This document shows, piece after piece, positions 8,737 to 16,414 of a DNA stretch of 64,000 nucleotides. Position numbers and translations under genes: made by a program. Source of the DNA: Duganella sp. Root336D2. Lineage in GTDB: Bacteria > Pseudomonadota > Gammaproteobacteria > Burkholderiales > Burkholderiaceae_D. The stretch is taken from contig NZ_LMDB01000038.1 in the NCBI RefSeq assembly GCF_001425005.1, positions 138,978 to 202,977 on the forward strand. Reading direction: 5' to 3'. The notes beneath the pieces were generated by a model, which saw only the letters and a program-made list of their open reading frames with translations, had not been told where the DNA came from and ran no database searches. Numbering within the stretch: position 1 is the stretch's first letter; the number at the start of each line of letters is the position of its first letter.

Positions 8737-10872
8737 TCACTCCCAGTGCCAGTTCTGGCCCCAGCTTTCCTGGTAATCCCACAGGTGCAGGTCCTGGCCG
8801 TCGAATGAGCTCCACCAGGCGTCCTTGACGTCGATGGCCTTGCCGGGCGCATGGGCCGGGCGCAGGGTCTGGCCGGACCAGGAGAAGCGCTGGTTGGCCT
8901 TGTCGTTGCAGTCCCAGATCACCAGCCTGGTGCCGTTGCCGGTGCCGAAAGCGTACACGTCGACGCATTTGTCAGGGTTGTTCTTGCTGCGCAGCAGGCC
9001 ATCCGGGTCCTGGTACCAGAGTTGCGTGACCTGGCCCTGGCAGCTCCAGTGATGGACGGGCGTGCCATTAGCCATATTGTTGCCTTCGATGTCCATGCAC
9101 TTGCCGCGGCCGTCGACCAGCTTGCGGAACACATAAGCGCTGCCAGGCTTGACGCTGGCGCTCACGCCCGCGCCCGCTCCCGTAATTGAACCGTCCGACA
9201 CCAGCCGGATGCGCGCGCTGTCGCCGCTGACCATGAAGCTGGCGGCGATGGCGCCGGACAGGGATTTCACCAGCGTGCCATTGCGGTCATATACGTGGAC
9301 AAAATCCCGATTCGCATCGGTGCTGCCAGTGAGGTAGACCTTCAGCGCAGCCGCGCCTGGAATGGTCAGCCACTGGGAGCGGTCCTCGTTGTTGCCATAG
9401 GCGCCGCTGCTCCAGGTGGTGGCGAGTGCTTCGATGCCGACGCTGGCGCCGCTCGAGGTGCCGGCGCCATCGGAGACCAGTTGTGCGATGATGGCGTTGT
9501 CCGCAACTACCAGTGATTGGGCAAACGCTGCGCTGAAACTGTGCAGCAGGCGACGGTTGCTGTCGTAAATGCGTAGAACATCGCCAGCGCCAAGCGAGCC
9601 GCTTACGTTGACGCGAACGGCGCCGGCGCCAGGCAGGCGCAGGGTCTGGGCGCGGTCTTCATTGTTGCCGTACGCGCCGGTATCCCAGCGTGTTGGGGCG
9701 TCGTCATACTTTTCCCATTTGCCTTCCTCCGCCTGGTCAGAGTAATTCAGCCAGACAGGGTTGGCGCCAGCGGCCAGGCGCAGGCGCTCGTTCATGTAAG
9801 CGTTGGCGGGAACGGAAAACGCAAAGCCGCTGCCGAAGGCCGCGCTGCAAGCCTGCTTGCCGCCTTGCCAGACGCCGGCAGCCGGAGTGACGCGCCAGTC
9901 GTCGGGCTGGGCCTTGTTCTGGCAGGCAAAGCGCAGCGCGGCGGTGCAAGCTCCATCATTCCAGCGCCCGTCGCCGCGCATTTGTGCGCAATCCTCGTTG
10001 TTGTAGTCATTTGGCTCGCCGTCGGCCCAGGACCAGATAGCGGAGGCGATCATTCCTTCGTCCCAGCGGTCCGCGTCGACATTGTCTACGCCGCAGCGCA
10101 TCAGCGCCGCAATGTTGGACGTGTCGATGGTGCCGGTTTCGTCGACCCAGGAATCGGGTAGCACATCCTTGCCCAGCTTGGAGTCGGAGACGGCATAGAT
10201 ATTTTCCTGGTCCATCGGCACGCCGTCCACCGTGCAGTTGGCGGTGTTGATGAATTTGACCTGCCGGCTGTTCCAGCCGCCGGCAGCCCCGGTTGCGAAC
10301 AGAGGGCCTTGCCAGACCACTGCGCCGTCGTAGGTGTTGTTGGCGGATTTCACGAGCACGCGCTTGCCGCGGGCGATCATCTCGCGCGGCGACTCCCAGC
10401 GATTGGCGGGCTTGTCGGAGGGCTTGTACAGCAGGGAGCCGAAGACCGCAGTCAACGGTCCCACCACGCCGGCCTGGCTGTTGGCGCGGTCTTCCAGGTC
10501 GACGAAGACGATTGCCTTCGGATTGGCATCAAGCCAGTTGCGAATCTTCCACAGTTCATTGGGATAGTTGTCCGGCGCGCCGTAGATCGCCGAGCAGTCC
10601 TGGTGGCACAGCTGCACCTCGCCATTGTTGATGTGCAGGTCCAGGTCGACATTGCGGATGCCCGAATTGAGCAGCTGGTTCATCGGCCAGCGCTGGTTGG
10701 CCCAGGTGGCGCCGCTGTCGTTCCAGGCATTGTGCGCGCCCAGTACCTGGACGCGATTGAGTGGCGTATCCATCGCCACGTCGTACTGTGTACGGATGCC
10801 CAGGCCCAGGTCCGCGGCATGCAATGCCTGCATTCCGAACAGGAGAGAAACGATGACGCCTGCCAGCTTCAT
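8737..10872 (-). CDS. Secreted PI-PLC-like phosphodiesterase with C-type-lectin-like and ricin-type modules
   Basis: This 711-residue secreted protein has a signal peptide at residues 1-19. Residues about 30-270 resemble the PI-PLC X-domain barrel. GAHNAW (His47) and CHQDC (His90) are candidate catalytic histidines, with VDLDLHI and IVFVDLED strands between and after them. WSWADGEPNDYNNEDC...WNDGACTAALRFAC is a C-type-lectin-like signature. Two copies of a roughly 100-residue beta unit beginning with WxxGAYGNNEDR follow. The C-terminal 130 residues form a ricin-type trefoil (GKCMDIEGNN, KCVDVYAFGTGNGT, QRFSW). The protein probably cleaves a phospholipid or glycan-linked phosphodiester at a cell surface. 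It is divergent from an LNS2 phosphatase gene. Confidence 0.8.
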   Translation of the reverse strand: MKLAGVIVSLLFGMQALHAADLGLGIRTQYDVAMDTPLNRVQVLGAHNAWNDSGATWANQRWPMNQLLNSGIRNVDLDLHINNGEVQLCHQDCSAIYGAPDNYPNELWKIRNWLDANPKAIVFVDLEDRANSQAGVVGPLTAVFGSLLYKPSDKPANRWESPREMIARGKRVLVKSANNTYDGAVVWQGPLFATGAAGGWNSRQVKFINTANCTVDGVPMDQENIYAVSDSKLGKDVLPDSWVDETGTIDTSNIAALMRCGVDNVDADRWDEGMIASAIWSWADGEPNDYNNEDCAQMRGDGRWNDGACTAALRFACQNKAQPDDWRVTPAAGVWQGGKQACSAAFGSGFAFSVPANAYMNERLRLAAGANPVWLNYSDQAEEGKWEKYDDAPTRWDTGAYGNNEDRAQTLRLPGAGAVRVNVSGSLGAGDVLRIYDSNRRLLHSFSAAFAQSLVVADNAIIAQLVSDGAGTSSGASVGIEALATTWSSGAYGNNEDRSQWLTIPGAAALKVYLTGSTDANRDFVHVYDRNGTLVKSLSGAIAASFMVSGDSARIRLVSDGSITGAGAGVSASVKPGSAYVFRKLVDGRGKCMDIEGNNMANGTPVHHWSCQGQVTQLWYQDPDGLLRSKNNPDKCVDVYAFGTGNGTRLVIWDCNDKANQRFSWSGQTLRPAHAPGKAIDVKDAWWSSFDGQDLHLWDYQESWGQNWHWE

Positions 10873-11031
10873 TCTGCCTCCGAAAGTTTAGTGCCCTGAA
10901 CCGGCTAACTTACCCCAGGAAAGGCAGGCGCACGATGGAGGCCCACCTCTAAGATTTTGGCTCGTGCGGTCATTTACTTGTAGCAGAGTCCTGCTAGTTT
11001 TGCCGTCACAAACCATTTGAAGGAGGAACCG

Positions 11032-12012
11032 ATGTTGAAAGCCGTTCGCTGCGCGGTCGTGACCGCGTGTGCCCTTTCTGCTTTGCCTGCCATGGCAGCT
11101 TGCCCTGACTACGTAACCGCAGCCAATCCGCCTGCACTGTCAGGGCCCGCCCGCAAGGGTTTTGCCAACTTCGGCAACACCATCCTGTCCGGCTTGTACA
11201 AGCCCTGGCATATGGCGCACGATGTCATCGTCAAGGCCGGCCAGCCTGCGACCATTACCGGCAAGTTCGACTACGACGCGGTGCTGCACAAGGACCTGGA
11301 AGGCGAGCGGGTTCACGCCTATCTTTACGGCAGCGGCATGCAGCAGTGGCAGTACCTCGGCAGCTTTATTACAAATAGCGATGGCAAGGTCAATGTGCCG
11401 CTGGGCGTGCGGCCTGTCGGCGATTATGCGGTGCGTTTCGTGGTGGAGGGCGACCTGAGCAGCACCAACGGCTACCTGAGCGTGGTCGACCCGAACCGCG
11501 ATGCAGTGCTGTTCGATATCGATGGCACGCTGACGATCAACGATTTCGAGGCCTATGCCGACTACGTTGGCGTCAAGACCGCAACGGCATATTCCTATGC
11601 GCAGCAGGTTGTTAACGCCTACCGCCAGAAAGGCTACCAGGTCATCTTCCTCACCGGACGGCCTTACTGGGTGACGAAGGATGGCCTGGAATGGCTGAAA
11701 ATCCAGAATATGGGCCAATGGCATTACCACTCCAACCCCTACGGCGACGGCCCGATCCCGCCAGATACACAGCAGTTCAAGACCGACTATGTGCGCTACC
11801 TGCGCAACACGGTCGGCCTGAACATCGTGCGCGCCTATGGCAATGCCACGACCGATATCGCGGCCTACGCCGATGGCGGCATCGCCAAGGCGCAGACCTA
11901 TATCATCGGCCCGAACGCCGGCGCTTCGGGCACGCAGCCGATCCAGGGTGATTACACCGCCCATTACAGTTTTGTGGTGGAACCCACCCCGCTAGCTAGC
12001 TGCCGGCTGTAA
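11032..12012 (+). CDS. Secreted LNS2-type (lipin-like) HAD phosphatase
   Basis: This 326-residue protein has a signal peptide (to MAAC, about residue 24). A beta-sandwich segment (about 55-150, ATITGKFDYD ... YAVRFVVEGD) is followed by a HAD-superfamily domain. LFDIDGTLT (Asp162 and Asp164) is motif I and VIFLTGRPYWVT is motif II; the later GNATTDIAAYADGGI is the acidic loop. This pattern matches the LNS2 domain of lipin and PITP-like proteins, which bind or dephosphorylate phosphatidate. The ATG at 11032 follows AAGGAGG; an in-frame TTG at 11017 is less likely. The gene is divergent from the PI-PLC-like gene, which suggests linked phospholipid processing outside the cytoplasm. Confidence 0.85.
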   Translation: MLKAVRCAVVTACALSALPAMAACPDYVTAANPPALSGPARKGFANFGNTILSGLYKPWHMAHDVIVKAGQPATITGKFDYDAVLHKDLEGERVHAYLYGSGMQQWQYLGSFITNSDGKVNVPLGVRPVGDYAVRFVVEGDLSSTNGYLSVVDPNRDAVLFDIDGTLTINDFEAYADYVGVKTATAYSYAQQVVNAYRQKGYQVIFLTGRPYWVTKDGLEWLKIQNMGQWHYHSNPYGDGPIPPDTQQFKTDYVRYLRNTVGLNIVRAYGNATTDIAAYADGGIAKAQTYIIGPNAGASGTQPIQGDYTAHYSFVVEPTPLASCRL

Positions 12013-12054
12013 CGTGGTAGATTCCCACTTTGAACAATGAGAAGGAGGTTTGAA

Positions 12055-12432
12055 GTGGGAATCCTTGACGGCATGCTGGGCAACGCGTCCAAGATCGACA
12101 TTGCGGACTTACGGGAAGACTTTGCTAAAGTGCTCGCACCGAATGAGCGGGTGGAGCATGCCTATCAACTGATACGCGACTATTTCGTCTTCACCGACAA
12201 GCGCCTGGTGGTGGTGAATATCCAGGGCGTCACGGGCAGCAAGAAGGAATATCACTCGATTCCCTACAGGAGCGTGACGCATTTCAGCATCGAGACCGGC
12301 GGTACGCTGGACCTCGACGCGGAGCTGAAGATCTGGATCTCCAGCACCTCGGAACCGTTCGCGCAAAAATTCAACAAACGCCTGAGCATTTATGAAGTGC
12401 AGGCAGTGTTGGCAAGCTACGTGCTGAAATGA
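12055..12432 (+). CDS. Bacterial PH-domain protein (bPH_1/DUF1696 type)
   Basis: This 125-residue cytoplasmic protein begins at GTG 12055, 6 bases after a strong GAAGGAGG (12041-12048); an in-frame ATG at 12037 lies before that site and is unlikely. The sequence YFVFTDKRLVVVNIQGVTGSKKEYHSIPYRSVTHFSIE is characteristic of the bacterial PH-like fold, as is the closing helix (RLSIYEVQAVLASYVLK). Such proteins usually oligomerise, and lipid binding is not established for the family. It follows the LNS2 phosphatase by 42 bp and overlaps a tiny membrane-peptide gene by 4 bp. Confidence 0.85.
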   Translation: MGILDGMLGNASKIDIADLREDFAKVLAPNERVEHAYQLIRDYFVFTDKRLVVVNIQGVTGSKKEYHSIPYRSVTHFSIETGGTLDLDAELKIWISSTSEPFAQKFNKRLSIYEVQAVLASYVLK

Positions 12433-12557
12433 AGCGATTTTTCTTCGTGTTGGTATTGGCTGCAGCCGCCTTCTTTATCTGGGGCGATCCTGCCGGGTTA
12501 CTGCACCGCGTCAGCATGTGGGCTTGTGAATGGCTGCGCGTCTTCAAGGTCTGCTGA
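12429..12557 (+). CDS. 42-residue membrane peptide
   Basis: The ATG at 12429 overlaps the stop of the PH-domain gene (ATGA), indicating translational coupling. The product starts MKRFFFVLVLAAAAFFIW, a single hydrophobic helix after two basic residues. An amphipathic, Trp/Cys-containing tail (WACEWLRVFKVC) ends the peptide. It may be a membrane partner of the PH-domain protein. There is no recognised family. Confidence 0.55.
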   Translation: MKRFFFVLVLAAAAFFIWGDPAGLLHRVSMWACEWLRVFKVC

Positions 12558-12634
12558 CGCATCCATCTTTCGTTGGCGGGCGAATTGTTGCGGCGACGCT
12601 GTCGCTAGCATGATGGCTTTGATGGGAGCCGGAC

Positions 12635-13555
12635 ATGCCAGCCTACGAAGTCATCGATATCCCCAGCCACCAGCCATACCTGGCGGCGCGCGTGCGCCAC
12701 ACCGCGCCTGACCGCGCCAATGGTGCGCCGCCCGTGCTGTTCGTGCACGGGTCTTCATTCCCCTCGGGACTGTCTTTCGATTTCCGCATGGATGGGCAAT
12801 CGTGGATGGACTGGATGGCGGCGCGTGGCTATGACGTGTATGCGCTTGATTTTCCCGGTTATGGACTGTCGGACCGGTACGCCGCCGATGCGCCGTCGCC
12901 ACCCGGCAGAGCGCGCGAGGTGGTACCGGACGTGGACAGTGCGGTCGACGCCATCCTGGGCAAGACAGGCAGGCAGCAAATCCTGCTGGTCGGGCATTCC
13001 TGGGGCGGCTCGGTGGCGGCACGCTATGCGCAGGAGCATGCGAGCAAGGTGGCGAAGCTGGTGCTGTTTGCCGCAATCACGCCGCGCGCGGCGCAAGACG
13101 CCACCGGTGCGCCGGCGCTATCTGCCAAACCCTATGAGGAGCTGACGCCCGTCCAGCGAATTGCCGCGATGGATGATTTGCGCCCTTTGCAGGAAGCGCC
13201 GCTGTTGCACGCCGATATCTTTCGCCGTTGGGGCGCGCAATGGCTGGCATCGGACGATCGGCGCGATGGCGCAGTACGTTTCCCCTCCGGTCCCGGCGCC
13301 GACCTGGCGGACCTGCAGCAGGGCCGCACTTACTACGATCCCGCGCGGCTGGAAATGCCGGTGCTGCTGGTACGGGGAGAGTGGGATGCCTGGCCCAGCG
13401 CCGCCGACTACAAAGCCATGGCGGCCGCGATCAGGGAGGCACGCTACGCAGTGATTCCGCGCGGGACCCACGTGGTGCACCTCGAGACAGGGCGCTTCAA
13501 GCTGTATGAAGAAGTGCTGGATTTCCTGTATAGCGGACCAGCAGGAAGTCGATGA
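12635..13555 (+). CDS. Alpha/beta-fold hydrolase
   Basis: This 306-residue protein has the standard alpha/beta hydrolase layout. VLFVHGSS forms the oxyanion-hole region and DFPGYGLSDRY follows. GHSWGG holds the nucleophile Ser122. The acid is probably in LVRGEWDAW, and the catalytic His in GTHVVHLE. There is no signal peptide, so it should be cytoplasmic. The substrate is not predictable; esterases, haloalkane dehalogenases and C-C hydrolases share this framework. Its last 59 bp overlap the 3' end of the convergent LysR gene. Confidence 0.88.
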   Translation: MPAYEVIDIPSHQPYLAARVRHTAPDRANGAPPVLFVHGSSFPSGLSFDFRMDGQSWMDWMAARGYDVYALDFPGYGLSDRYAADAPSPPGRAREVVPDVDSAVDAILGKTGRQQILLVGHSWGGSVAARYAQEHASKVAKLVLFAAITPRAAQDATGAPALSAKPYEELTPVQRIAAMDDLRPLQEAPLLHADIFRRWGAQWLASDDRRDGAVRFPSGPGADLADLQQGRTYYDPARLEMPVLLVRGEWDAWPSAADYKAMAAAIREARYAVIPRGTHVVHLETGRFKLYEEVLDFLYSGPAGSR

Positions 13556-14405
13556 AGGCGCGCACCCGCAACGGCAGGTTGCGCCGCGTCGGGTACACGG
13601 CATAAACCTCGACCGGCGCCTTGCGCCAGTCTTCCAGCAAAGGCAGCAGTTCGCCGCGCGCAATCGCCTGCGCCACGATGAAATGCGGCAGGCAGGCGAT
13701 GCCGTGTCCTTGCACTGCCGCTTCGCGCAGCGCGGCGCCGTTATTGACGCGGAACGATGAGCGCACGTCGACGCTGAAAGGAGTTCCATTGGCTGGATCG
13801 CGGAAAGACCAATAGGCGCTGTCATCCAGGTTGCTGTAGGCGAGGCCGCGGTGGGAGGCAAGGTCGTGCGGCGTTCGCGGCGCTCCATGCTGCGCCAGGT
13901 ATGCCGGGCTGGCGCACACGGTATGGTCGATCGCGGCGATACTGCGCGCCACCAGGCTGGAATCCTTCAGGCGCGAGATGCGGATCGCCAGGTCGAAGCC
14001 CTCGTTGACGATGCGGTCGTTCAGGTCCAATTCGACGGCAAGGTCGGGATGCTGCGCTGCGAATTCCGCCGCCAGCGGCGCCAGGCACATGACGCCGAAG
14101 GACATCGGCCCCGCCACGCGCAGCTTGCCACGCAGGGCGGCGCTGCCCGACGAGACTTCGGCTTCCGCATCGTGAAGATCATCCAGCAGGCGCAAAGCAC
14201 GCTCGTAAAGCAGGGCACCTGCCTCGGTGACGCTCATGCTGCGGGTAGAGCGCACCAGCAGTTGCGTGCCGAGGCGGTCTTCCAGCTCGCTGATGCGCCG
14301 GCTGACCGCCGACTTGACCACGCCGAGCCGCAGCGCTGCCCCGGAAAATCCCTCCGCTTCCACCACCGCTACGAACGTCTTCAAATCTTCATAGCGGTCC
14401 TGCAT
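13497..14405 (-). CDS. LysR-family transcriptional regulator
   Basis: This 302-residue protein has an N-terminal winged HTH with FSGAALRLGVVKSAVSRRISELE. The C-terminal inducer-binding domain includes GKLRVAGPMSFGVMCLAPL and the MSVTEAGALLYERA linker helix. It belongs to the CrgA/DsdC-like group often found beside dehydrogenases and hydrolases. Its start lies 101 bp from the divergent MBL-fold gene at 14507, which is the most likely target. The 3' end overlaps the convergent hydrolase by 59 bp. Confidence 0.93.
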   Translation of the reverse strand: MQDRYEDLKTFVAVVEAEGFSGAALRLGVVKSAVSRRISELEDRLGTQLLVRSTRSMSVTEAGALLYERALRLLDDLHDAEAEVSSGSAALRGKLRVAGPMSFGVMCLAPLAAEFAAQHPDLAVELDLNDRIVNEGFDLAIRISRLKDSSLVARSIAAIDHTVCASPAYLAQHGAPRTPHDLASHRGLAYSNLDDSAYWSFRDPANGTPFSVDVRSSFRVNNGAALREAAVQGHGIACLPHFIVAQAIARGELLPLLEDWRKAPVEVYAVYPTRRNLPLRVRAFIDFLLVRYTGNPALLHTA

Positions 14406-14506
14406 TGTTCTTCTCCGGTGGATTCTGTGTGCTCAGTGCGAGGTCCCCCAAGTGGCCGGCACGCGCCTATGATGGGGGTAGTATAAAACCTTCACAGGAG
14501 AGAAGC

Positions 14507-15457
14507 ATGAAAATCAGGATGACTGCCGCGGCATTGTTGCTGGCCGCCGGAGCTGCGCAGGCCGGCGAACCGGTCTGGGATGCCAACAAGGTAGAACTGA
14601 AGGCGCAGAAGCTGGCCGACGGCGTGTACGCGATGGTACCGGCCGATGCGGCCAGGGCGGCGGATGGCGTGCCGATAGCCACCACCTCCGGCATCCTGGC
14701 CGGCAGCAAGGGCGTGCTGGTGGTGGATACCATGATCAACGAGCGCCTGCACAAGCAGGTGATGGCGGAGGCAAAGCGCCACGGTGCGCTGCGCTATGCG
14801 GTCAATACCAGTTACCACGGCGATCACTCCTATGGCAATTACTTCTTGCCGAAATCGGTCACCGTGATCCAGCACGCTGCGGCCAAGGCCTATGTGGATA
14901 CCAATTTCGCCAAGGATGTCCAGTTCATGGAGGGTGCATTCGGCAAGGGCCGCGGCATCGACAAGATCAAGCCGCGCACCGGCGACGTGCTGGTGGCGAA
15001 AGACAGCCGCGTGCAGCTGGACCTGGGCGGCAAAGTAGTAGAAATAATTGATTTCGGCTTCGGCCAGACCGGCGGCGACCTGGTGGTGTGGGACCCGCAG
15101 GCCAGGGTGGCCTTCACCGGCAATCCGGTGATAGCCGGCCAGCCGTCGCTGCCTTGGCTGCTGGATGGCCACGTCCAGGATACGCTGGACACGCTGACCC
15201 GGATCTACAATTTCCTGCCAGCGGACGCGCGCATCGTGCCGGGGCACGGTCCTGTGATGGGCAAGGAGGCGATGAAATGGCACCTGGACTACCTGGCGGC
15301 GCTGAAGGCCGCCGTGCAGGATGCCCACGCCAAAGGCATGACGCTGGAGCAGGCGCAGGCGCACGCCGACCTGGCCGCATTCAAGGGCTATGCCATTTAC
15401 GACTGGGTCCATAAAGGGATCAATATTCCTGCCGCCTATGCGGAGTTCAGGAAGTGA
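14507..15457 (+). CDS. Secreted MBL-fold metallo-hydrolase with altered first zinc ligand
   Basis: This 316-residue protein starts at ATG 14507, a few bases after AGGAG, with a signal peptide ending at AAQA (residue 19). The metallo-beta-lactamase fold is shown by GVLVVDTMI, NTSYHGDHSYGN, GDLVVWDPQARVAFTGNPV and IVPGHGPVMG. In the usual HxHxDH motif the first His is Ser102 here (S-Y-H-G-D-H, residues 102-107). His104, Asp106 and His107 are retained. The periplasmic location and overall layout resemble the SoxH/quinoprotein-relay-like MBL group. It is divergent from a LysR regulator. Its stop abuts that of the convergent next gene without a spacer base. Confidence 0.87.
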   Translation: MKIRMTAAALLLAAGAAQAGEPVWDANKVELKAQKLADGVYAMVPADAARAADGVPIATTSGILAGSKGVLVVDTMINERLHKQVMAEAKRHGALRYAVNTSYHGDHSYGNYFLPKSVTVIQHAAAKAYVDTNFAKDVQFMEGAFGKGRGIDKIKPRTGDVLVAKDSRVQLDLGGKVVEIIDFGFGQTGGDLVVWDPQARVAFTGNPVIAGQPSLPWLLDGHVQDTLDTLTRIYNFLPADARIVPGHGPVMGKEAMKWHLDYLAALKAAVQDAHAKGMTLEQAQAHADLAAFKGYAIYDWVHKGINIPAAYAEFRK

Positions 15458-16222
15458 TCAGTTGACACCGTAGCGCGCCCGGATGGCAGCCAGCGTGCCG
15501 TTCTGTTCGAGCTGGGTAATGGCCTGGTTAATGCGCGCCAGTTGCGCTTGCGTCGTGCTGGCGGCATTCAGCATCAGGTGTACTGGCGCACGGTAGGGCA
15601 GGTAGGACAACTGTACGATCCGGACATTTTGCAGACGCGCGACGTGGCGCAGGGCGTTCGCGTCGCCCATGATCAGGTCGCCGCGCCCGGCCTCCAGCAT
15701 CTTGATGCCTTGTTCAAAGGTGCCGAAAGTACTGCGCCGTCCTTCCGCGTTCAGCACCGGCAGGGCGCGTTCGTAGTCATCGCCGTAAAAGCCCAGGCGC
15801 GGCGCCAGCAGGCTGGCACGGCGGCTGACAAGGTCCTGGAAGCTGTCGACGTGGCGGAATTTATCCAGCTTTTCGGGCACGGTGAACAGGCCCACGGTTT
15901 CCTGCCGATAGGGCAGGCTGAAACGGGCATAGCCGCGCCGTTCTTCGGTGTCGGAAGCTGCCATCAAGAGATCGAGCTTGCCTTGCTGAAACAGGACATT
16001 GCGCCGCGCCGGCGGCATTTCTTTTTCCAGCTGCAGGGCGCAGCCGGCGTGCTTCATTATGGCCTGCAGCAACTCGAAATCGACGCCGCCCAGTACCGCC
16101 TTGTCATTGTGATAAAAGTATGGTGGCCATTCTTCGGGTGCCAGGCGCAGGGTACAGGCCCCGGCAGGGCCGGCGAGTTGTAGCAGGAGCGCAGCGAGCA
16201 ACAGCCTCATGGCCGAGGGCAT
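15458..16222 (-). CDS. Periplasmic solute-binding protein (family 3 type)
   Basis: This 254-residue protein has a signal peptide (MRLLLAALLLQLAGPAGA, with an alternative start at 16210). The body is of the extracellular solute-binding family 3 type: LRLAPEEWPPYFY, GGVDFELLQAIMKHAGC, LDLLMAASDTEERRGYARFSLPY, FEQGIKMLEAGRGDLIMGD. The residues that normally clamp amino-acid ligands are partly changed. No permease or ATPase gene lies beside it, so it may act as an orphan binding protein or sensor input. Neither candidate start has a clear ribosome site. Confidence 0.8.
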   Translation of the reverse strand: MPSAMRLLLAALLLQLAGPAGACTLRLAPEEWPPYFYHNDKAVLGGVDFELLQAIMKHAGCALQLEKEMPPARRNVLFQQGKLDLLMAASDTEERRGYARFSLPYRQETVGLFTVPEKLDKFRHVDSFQDLVSRRASLLAPRLGFYGDDYERALPVLNAEGRRSTFGTFEQGIKMLEAGRGDLIMGDANALRHVARLQNVRIVQLSYLPYRAPVHLMLNAASTTQAQLARINQAITQLEQNGTLAAIRARYGVN

Positions 16223-16414
16223 CCGAAAGTATCCACGAGGACAGTGTTTCAGATGGCAGCGTCGCTGTAAAGGGAAAAGCTAGTCAGTGTGGTGCCGGTA
16301 TATTTCCCGACCGCCGGCCCCGGTAGTGGCGCCGCAGCGCCAAGTGAACGTATTCTGCGGGCCGAATGTGACGGCCGTTTGACGCCAGTGTGACGGCTTG
16401 GTGTAATACGGCCC

